In this document: positions 59,104 through 64,000 of the stretch, piece after piece
Layout of the letters: each line of letters begins with the position of its first letter
How positions within the stretch are numbered: position 1 is the stretch's first letter
NCBI RefSeq assembly: GCF_000422805.1
Contig: NZ_KE383924.1
Coordinates: 247,772-311,771 of the forward strand
Source of the DNA: Nocardioides halotolerans DSM 19273
Lineage (GTDB): Bacteria > Actinomycetota > Actinomycetes > Propionibacteriales > Nocardioidaceae
Direction of reading: 5' to 3'
DNA length: 64,000 nt
The notes under the pieces: generated by a model
What the model saw: the letters and a program-made list of their open reading frames with translations, nothing else
Told to the model about the DNA's origin: nothing
Databases searched by the model: none
Program-made: the position numbers and the translations under genes

Positions 59104-59322
59104 TCAACGAGCAGCCCACATCGCCTTGAACTCCGCTCGTACGACTTCCGCTGGGATGTCACGCGACGGATCTGCCTTGAGCGCGTCGTAGGTGGCAGCG
59201 GCCTCAGTCCGCAGCCAGCCGTCCGCTGCCACGTCGAAGTCGTCGTCGGTCATGTTTGCCGGAGCGTTCCGAAGCCGATCGAAGTCCTCGACCATCTCGT
59301 CGACATCCGCCTCGTCGGTCAT
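59104..59322 (-). CDS. Small acidic protein, possibly antitoxin- or immunity-like
   Basis: A 72-residue protein: TDEADVDEMVEDFDRLRNAP, then ANMTDDDFDVAADGWLRTEA and AATYDALKADPSRDIPAEVV. It is acidic and helical, with an AAATYDALKADPSRxIPxxxV segment reminiscent of antitoxin C-termini. The start ATG 59322 overlaps the preceding ORF stop as ATGA. No confident family. Confidence 0.5.
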   Translation of the reverse strand: MTDEADVDEMVEDFDRLRNAPANMTDDDFDVAADGWLRTEAAATYDALKADPSRDIPAEVVRAEFKAMWAAR

Positions 59323-59745
59323 GTACGGAGCTCGCCTTCGTACACGCAGAGATCGATGGATTGGCCATGGAAAGTGAGCGCCGAGCCGACGAGTTCGCCA
59401 ACTTCGTTGCGGAGTGGCGCACACGATTCGAGCGGCCGGCCCGCAAGACCCGAGAAGGGTTCCTCGCTGCTTGCGTCTCGGAGCGTCCAGCGCCCGGCCG
59501 GGTCGACGTAGTCGCACGGCAGGAGCCACGACTCATCACCTGCTCGGGTCAGGCCAACGTCCAGACACCAGTCGGTCGCCCCACTGAGGAACAAGCCGAC
59601 CCCACCATCGAAGTGCAGATGAGCCGGCCCGACGCGAGGATCACTCCTCGGTCAGCGTGGGCCACTCCGCCGACGGGTTCGGGCTGGCCAAGGTGTCGAG
59701 AGCATTGAGAACGTCTTCACGACGGTCTGTCCACTCGACTCCCAT
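59319..59745 (-). pseudogene. Hypothetical protein gene, apparently frameshifted
   Basis: ATG 59745 opens GVEWTDRREDVLNALDTLAS, then PNPSAEWPTLTEE and TGA at 59641-59643. In another frame the sequence goes straight on as SDPRVGPAHLHFDGGVGLFL, then SGATDWCLDVGLTRAGDESW and on to RT at 59319. The second part has no good start codon (only TTG 59594). Joined, they would make a natural protein of about 135 residues. A small indel in the GAGGAG run near 59645 is the likely cause. Function unknown; context suggests a toxin-immunity or TA remnant. Confidence 0.5.
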
Positions 59746-59891
59746 GCGCAGATCGTGTCACCACGGTCGTCGCACGCTGAGCAGTTCGCCGGGCCTGGCG
59801 AGACGACAGCGTCATCTCGATCGCGATTCTTGCCACGCATCTGCCACGCAGGAGGCGCCAGCAGGCCCCTGACCTGCACAAACGCGGCGGA

Positions 59892-60809
59892 TCAGTAGTA
59901 CCAGGGGTACGGCGACCAGTCGGGGTCGCGCTTCTCGAGGAACTGGTCGCGGCCCTCCTGGGCCTCGTCGGTCATGTAGGCCAGGCGGGTGGTCTCGCCG
60001 GCGAACAGCTGCTGGCCGACCAGGCCGTCGTCGATGAGGTTGAAGGAGTACTTCAGCATCCGCTGCGCGGTCGGGCTCTTGCCGTTGATGATCCGGCCCC
60101 ACTCGAGCGCGGTCGCCTCGAGCTCGGCGTGCGGGACCGCGCGGTTGACCGCGCCCATCCGCACGCCGTCCTCGGCGGAGTACTCCTGGCCGAGGAAGAA
60201 GATCTCGCGCGCGAACTTCTGGCCGACCTGGCGGGCGAGGTACGCCGAGCCGAAACCGCCGTCGAAGGAGCCCACGTCGGCATCGGTCTGCTTGAAGCGC
60301 GCCTCCTCGGCGCTCGCCAGCGTGAGGTCGCAGACCACGTGCAGCGAGTGGCCGCCGCCGGCCGTCCAGCCGGGCACCACGCAGATCACGATCTTGGGCA
60401 TGAAGCGGATCAGCCGCTGGCACTCGAGGATGTGCAGCCGGCCGAGCCGGGCCTTGTCGACGGTCTCGACGGTCTCGCCCTCGGCGTACTGATATCCGGT
60501 GCGACCCCGGATCCGCTGGTCGCCGCCGGTGCAGAAGGCCCACTTGCCGTTCTTCTCGCTCGGCCCGTTGCCGGTGAGCAGCACGCAGCCGACGTCGCTG
60601 GTCGTGCGCGCGTGCTCGAGGACGCGCAGCAGCTCGTCGACCGTGTGCGGGCGGAAGGCGTTGAGCACGTCGGGCCGGTCGAAGGCGATCCGGACGGTGC
60701 CGTGCGCCCGCGCGCGGTGGTAGGTGAGATCGGTGAGTTCCTCGAAGCCGGGCACCTCGTCCCAGGCCTCCGGGTCGAAGGTCTCCGACACTCCGTCGAT
60801 CGCGCTCAT
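59892..60809 (-). CDS. menB: 1,4-dihydroxy-2-naphthoyl-CoA synthase
   Basis: A 305-residue MenB of the crotonase family, which closes the naphthoquinone ring in menaquinone synthesis. It has IAFDRPDVLNAFRPHTVDEL, FCTGGDQRIRGRTGYQY, VVPGWTAGGGHSLHVVCDLT, and the MenB hallmark VGSFDGGFGSAYLARQVGQK. The C-terminus WSPYPWYY is characteristic. The start is ATG 60809. It is divergent from an MFS gene. Confidence 0.95.
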   Translation of the reverse strand: MSAIDGVSETFDPEAWDEVPGFEELTDLTYHRARAHGTVRIAFDRPDVLNAFRPHTVDELLRVLEHARTTSDVGCVLLTGNGPSEKNGKWAFCTGGDQRIRGRTGYQYAEGETVETVDKARLGRLHILECQRLIRFMPKIVICVVPGWTAGGGHSLHVVCDLTLASAEEARFKQTDADVGSFDGGFGSAYLARQVGQKFAREIFFLGQEYSAEDGVRMGAVNRAVPHAELEATALEWGRIINGKSPTAQRMLKYSFNLIDDGLVGQQLFAGETTRLAYMTDEAQEGRDQFLEKRDPDWSPYPWYY

Positions 60810-60850
60810 GGTGCGCCACGCTAACGGTCGACCGCTGCCACGATGACCGG

Positions 60851-62137
60851 GTGAGCACACCGGCGGCCCTGGCGGAGCCGACCGTCGCACCCCCGACCCG
60901 CTGGGTCGCGCTCCTGGCCCTGGCCAGTGTCGGGCTGTGGGCCGGGTTCTTCGGCCCGATCTCGGTGCTGCTCGCGCAGCAGGCCGAGGAGCTCAGCGCC
61001 GCTCACAAGGAGCAGGTGCTCGCGCTGGTCACCGGCGCCGGCGCGCTGGTGTCGGTCGTGTGCAACCCGCTGGCCGGCGCCTTCTCCGACCGCACGACGC
61101 TGCGCCACGGCCGGCGACTTCCCTGGCTCGTCGGCGGTGCGCTCGGCGGAGCGGCGGCGCTGCTGGTGCTGTCGGTCGCCCCGAACGTCGCGGTGATGCT
61201 GCTCGGCTGGTGCGGCGTGCAGGCCGCCCTCAACGCGATGCTCGCGGCGGTCACCGCGATGATCCCCGACCAGGTGCCGGTGGCGCGCCGCGGCCGGATC
61301 GGCGGCGTCGTCGCCGTCGCGCAGACCGTCGGCGTGGTGGCCGGCACCGGCATCGCCGCGGCGACCGGGAGCATCGCCGCCGGCTACCTCGCGATCGCGG
61401 CGTTCCTGCTCGTGCTCGCCGTGCCGTTCTCGCTCTCGTCGCGCGACCTGCCGCTGCCGGTCGAGGCGCGCCCGCCGTTCGACGTACGCCGCTTCCTCCG
61501 GTCGTTCTGGATCTCGCCGCGCCGGCACCCCGACTTCGGGTGGGCGTGGCTGACCCGCTTCCTGGTCAACCTCGGCAACGCGCTCGGGCTGCTCTACCTC
61601 CTCTACTTCCTGCAGGACGTCATCGGCTACAGCTCCGACGAGGCCGAGGACCGCGTGTTCGTGCTGACCGCCGTCTACGCGCTCACGCTGGTGCTCACCG
61701 CGGTCGTCTTCGGCGCGTGGAGCGACCGGCTCGGGCGGCGCAAGGTGTTCGTGATCTGGTCGGGCGTGGTGTCCGGCTTCGCGGCGGTCCTGCTCGGGGT
61801 CGGCCAGTCGTGGCCGGCCGCGCTGGCCGCGGCGGTCGTGATGGGGTGCGCGTTCGGCATCTACACGGCCGTCGACTTCGCGCTCATCACCGAGGTGCTG
61901 CCGACCGCGATCGACCGCGCCAAGGACCTCGGCGTCATCAACGTCGCCAACGCGCTGCCGCAGGTGTTCGCCCCCGTGCTCGCCGGCGTGCTCCTGGCGG
62001 TGGTCGAGGGCGCGGGCGGCGTGGTCGAGTCGGAGGGCGACGGGTTCTCGACCGGCTACCTCGCGCTCTACCTGCTGGCGTTCGTCGCGAGCGTGCTGGG
62101 CTCGGTGTTCGTCACCCGAATCCGCGGCGTGCGCTGA
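60851..62137 (+). CDS. MFS transporter
   Basis: A 428-residue MFS protein with 12 hydrophobic segments. It shows FSDRTTLRHGRRLPWLVGG between helices 2 and 3 and GAWSDRLGRRKVFVIWSGVV between helices 8 and 9. The RTxxRxGRRxPW pattern resembles the GPH/sucrose-type (SLC45-like) group, so sugar transport is possible. The start is GTG 60851. Confidence 0.87.
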   Translation: MSTPAALAEPTVAPPTRWVALLALASVGLWAGFFGPISVLLAQQAEELSAAHKEQVLALVTGAGALVSVVCNPLAGAFSDRTTLRHGRRLPWLVGGALGGAAALLVLSVAPNVAVMLLGWCGVQAALNAMLAAVTAMIPDQVPVARRGRIGGVVAVAQTVGVVAGTGIAAATGSIAAGYLAIAAFLLVLAVPFSLSSRDLPLPVEARPPFDVRRFLRSFWISPRRHPDFGWAWLTRFLVNLGNALGLLYLLYFLQDVIGYSSDEAEDRVFVLTAVYALTLVLTAVVFGAWSDRLGRRKVFVIWSGVVSGFAAVLLGVGQSWPAALAAAVVMGCAFGIYTAVDFALITEVLPTAIDRAKDLGVINVANALPQVFAPVLAGVLLAVVEGAGGVVESEGDGFSTGYLALYLLAFVASVLGSVFVTRIRGVR

Positions 62138-62169
62138 TCCGCGGGGCCGCGGTCCCACGGTCCGGGGGA

Positions 62170-62652
62170 ATGGGGACGCGCCCTCCTGGGTTCCGGAAGG
62201 ACGTGACTCTTCTTGAAGGCGAGTACGAGCCCAGCGCCGCCGAGTGGGTGCGCGAGCAGGTCGAGGCCTACGAGCGGTCCGGCGGCCGCGAGGCCAACAT
62301 CCTCCGCGGCCATGCCGAGTGGCCGATCGTGGTGATCACCTCGGTCGGAGTCAAGAGCGGCAAGCTGCGCAAGAACCCCGTGATGCGCGTCGAGAAGGAC
62401 GGCGTCTACGCCGCGGTCGCGTCGTACGGCGGCGCGCCCGACCACCCGACGTGGTACCACAACTTCGTCGCCAACCCGCGGGTCGACCTGCAGGACGGCC
62501 CCGAGCCGAAGCCGTACGTCGCGCGGCTCGCGGAGGGCGAGGAGCGCGCCGAGTGGTGGGAGCGCTGCGTGGCGCAGTACGCGCCGTACGCCGAGTACCA
62601 GGAGAAGACCGACCGCGAGATCCCGGTGTTCCTGCTGGAGCCGGTCGGGTAG
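62170..62652 (+). CDS. Ddn-family deazaflavin (F420)-dependent nitroreductase-like protein
   Basis: A 160-residue protein of the F420-binding Ddn family. It has EYEPSAAEWVREQVEAYERS, then VVITSVGVKSGKLRKNPVMR, SYGGAPDHPTWYHNFVANPR and the C-terminal DREIPVFLLEPV. Such enzymes reduce quinones or nitro compounds with F420H2. The start is ATG 62170 by GGGGGA upstream; a GTG at 62203 would be nearer the conserved region. Followed by the palindromic repeat copy 2. Confidence 0.9.
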   Translation: MGTRPPGFRKDVTLLEGEYEPSAAEWVREQVEAYERSGGREANILRGHAEWPIVVITSVGVKSGKLRKNPVMRVEKDGVYAAVASYGGAPDHPTWYHNFVANPRVDLQDGPEPKPYVARLAEGEERAEWWERCVAQYAPYAEYQEKTDREIPVFLLEPVG

Positions 62653-62670
62653 GCGCGGGCCGCTCGCGGG

Positions 62671-62760
62671 CAGTTTCACCGGGTACCCGGTGAAACTGGA
62701 GCTGACCGGATGGAACTCCATGCGGTCAGCGGCAGTTTCACCGGGTGAGCGGTGAAACTT
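62671..62760. repeat. Palindrome-hairpin-palindrome dispersed element, copy 2
   Basis: A 28-bp perfect palindrome at 62671-62698 is identical to that of copy 1. The hairpin GCTGACCG, G, ATGGA, AC, TCCAT, G, CGGTCAGC lies at 62701-62730. A second, imperfect palindrome with arms GTTTCACCG/CGGTGAAAC is in 62733-62760. Its minus strand supplies the stop codon of the deacetylase gene. Confidence 0.9.
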
Positions 62761-63421
62761 GTGACGGATGTGACTGCGGCCGCGCACCCGGCGAGCAGGA
62801 CCGGCCGGCGTCCCAGCCGACCGGCCGGGTGAAGCGCCAGCCGTCGGCGAGCCACTCCGGCAGCACCTGACGCAGTGCGGCGACGGTGCCACCACGGTCG
62901 CCACCTCCGTCGTGCGCGAGCAGCAGCCCGCCCGGCGTCAGGGCCGCGCGGAGGTGGCCGACGAGGGTCGGGACGTCCTGGGTCAGCCAGTCGTCGATCG
63001 TGTGCGCGACCGCGAGCGGCCGCATGCCGAGGCTCGCGGCGACGGCGGCCGACGAGCCCCAGGCGCCGTTGGGCGCGCGGAAGAACGGCACCGGCACCGC
63101 CGGGTCGCCGGCCGCGTCCCGGATCGCGCGCGTGGTCGCGCACAGGTCGCTCTCGACCCGGGCGGGCTCCCACGCCCCGAGGTCGTCGTAGGTCATCGCG
63201 TGGTCGGCGAGCACGTGCCCCTCGGCGACCATCCGCCGCACCAGCCGGGCCGCGTCCCGGCCGCGCAGGTTGGCCCCGACGAGGCAGAAGGTCGCGGGCA
63301 GCGCGTGCTCGGCAAGCAGGTCCAGCAGCGGCTCGGTGGCCGGGCCCGGACCGTCGTCGAAGGTGAGCGCCGCGACGCGCCCCGCGCCGCTCGCGCGCAT
63401 CTCGGGCGTCGTACCCCTCAT
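62738..63421 (-). CDS. Polysaccharide deacetylase (CE4-like)
   Basis: A 227-residue NodB-fold protein. Motif 1 is ALTFDDGPGPATEPLLDLLA, motif 2 is HVLADHAMTYDDLG (usual form HTxxHP, here HxxxDH), motif 3 is FFRAPNGAWG, and the end is LLLAHDGGGDRGGTV. It probably removes acetyl groups from cell-wall or extracellular glycans; no signal peptide is seen. The start is ATG 63421. The last residues VSPLTR and stop come from the palindromic repeat. Confidence 0.85.
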   Translation of the reverse strand: MRGTTPEMRASGAGRVAALTFDDGPGPATEPLLDLLAEHALPATFCLVGANLRGRDAARLVRRMVAEGHVLADHAMTYDDLGAWEPARVESDLCATTRAIRDAAGDPAVPVPFFRAPNGAWGSSAAVAASLGMRPLAVAHTIDDWLTQDVPTLVGHLRAALTPGGLLLAHDGGGDRGGTVAALRQVLPEWLADGWRFTRPVGWDAGRSCSPGARPQSHPSQVSPLTR

Positions 63422-63429
63422 TCGGAAAA

Positions 63430-63443
63430 CGTTATCGATAACG
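63430..63443. promoter_or_regulatory. LacI-type operator before sugar transporter
   Basis: CGTTATCGATAACG is a perfect 14-bp palindrome of the sort bound by LacI-family sugar regulators. A consensus -35 TTGACA follows at 63445-63450. It lies between the deacetylase and the ABC substrate-binding gene. Confidence 0.6.
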
Positions 63444-63510
63444 ATTGACAAGGGACAGAGCAAGATGCCAGCGTGCTGGACCAACAGGTCACCCGATGAG
63501 GAGCCCGCCC

Positions 63511-64000
63511 ATGAAGAGGACCGCGTTCATCCCGACCCTGGTGCTGGCCACGGCGCTCGCCGCGCTGGCCGCCTGCGGCTCCGACGACGGGGACGACTCC
63601 GCCGACGGCAAGACCGTCATCACCTGGTGGCACAACTCCAACAACGATCCCGGCAAGTCCTACTACGAGCAGGTGGCCAAGGCCTTCGAGTCCGACCACC
63701 CCGGCGTCGACATCAAGATCGAGGCCATGCAGCACGAGGACATGCTGACCAAGCTCGACGCGGCGTTCCAGAGCGGTGACACCCCGGACGTCTACATGGA
63801 GCGCGGCGGCGGCGAGCTCGCCGACCACGTCGAGGCGGGGCTCACCAAGGACCTCTCGGAGTCGTCGGCCGACGTGATCTCCGAGCTCGGCGGCTCGGTC
63901 GCGGGCTGGCAGACCGACGGCAAGACCTACGCGCTGCCGTTCTCGGTCGGCGTGGTCGGCTTCTGGTACAACAAGGACCTCCTCGCCCAGGCCGGCGTCA
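63511..64000 (+). CDS. ABC transporter sugar-binding lipoprotein (partial)
   Basis: The first 163 residues of a family 1 solute-binding protein. Signal peptide FIPTLVLATALAALAACGSD has a lipobox LAAC. The mature part shows VITWWHNSNNDPGKSYYEQV, KLDAAFQSGDTPDVYMERGG and YALPFSVGVVGFWYNKDLLA, typical for sugar or oligosaccharide binding. The gene runs off the end of the window; permease genes should follow. The start is ATG 63511, with GATGAGGAG upstream. Confidence 0.92.
   Translation, partial: MKRTAFIPTLVLATALAALAACGSDDGDDSADGKTVITWWHNSNNDPGKSYYEQVAKAFESDHPGVDIKIEAMQHEDMLTKLDAAFQSGDTPDVYMERGGGELADHVEAGLTKDLSESSADVISELGGSVAGWQTDGKTYALPFSVGVVGFWYNKDLLAQAGV

Noticed and set aside
59650..59890. 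Remnant of an integrase or insertion sequence before menB
   Set aside because: Only short motifs were suggestive. No transposase or recombinase residues or terminal repeats could be read.

Overview
The window looks like chromosomal DNA of a high-GC actinobacterium, most probably Nocardioides or a close relative in the Nocardioidaceae. This is inferred from the very GC-rich coding style, the many GTG starts and ATGA/GTGA gene overlaps, and actinobacterial gene sets: TadA with its associated protein, HbpS-type proteins, three-gene proton-translocating transhydrogenase, F420-type Ddn-like protein, EspG/WXG-like proteins, MenB. No 16S rRNA or other species marker is present.

Layout. 1-1.8 kb: end of an ArsR-type regulator and a HerA-like ATPase. 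1.9-13.6 kb: a probable catabolic locus. A permease, an MFS transporter, a PucR activator and an HbpS-like protein precede a tightly packed minus-strand operon running from a heme-oxygenase-like diiron enzyme through a Rieske ferredoxin, FAD reductase, aldehyde dehydrogenase, second Rieske protein and gamma-glutamyltransferase-like enzyme to a RidA-like protein. A 39-bp two-armed site occurs with the same geometry in the transporter promoter and the pucR/hbpS promoter, which ties the locus together. 13.7-18.5 kb: membrane and housekeeping genes (DUF1275, TerC, LytR_C, K+/H+ antiporter, hemerythrin). 18.5-22.4 kb: a five-unit tandem repeat, a thioredoxin-domain protein, a KstR-type operator in front of a steroid-dehydrogenase-like flavoprotein, and an aminotransferase. 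22.5-26.9 kb: a five-gene cluster with two WXG100-like proteins, two alpha/beta-hydrolases and an EspG-like chaperone, and no ESX secretion core.

27-35 kb: MoxR/CoxE pair, enoyl-CoA hydratase, then DUF981, universal stress protein, small membrane protein, NhaA and a TetR regulator that share an operator-like motif. 35-45 kb: tRNA-Ser(CGA), TadA pair, secreted GH16-like protein, upp, an ECF sigma factor module bracketed by two copies of a parS-like repeat, and the transhydrogenase operon. 45-58 kb: ThpR, VIT-type transporter, two drug-type exporters (MFS and MMPL/TetR), GlgX, HxlR/oxidoreductase pair, HAD phosphatase, sirtuin, two methyltransferases. 58-59.8 kb: a decaying toxin-antitoxin patch next to a NADAR-domain gene. 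59.9-64 kb: menB, an MFS transporter, a Ddn-like protein, a polysaccharide deacetylase and the start of a sugar ABC transporter.

Three findings stand out: the 1.9-13.6 kb diiron-oxygenase/GGT/RidA locus with its shared operator, the orphan WXG/EspG/lipase cluster, and several structured dispersed repeats, one of which shows paired-base changes between its two copies.
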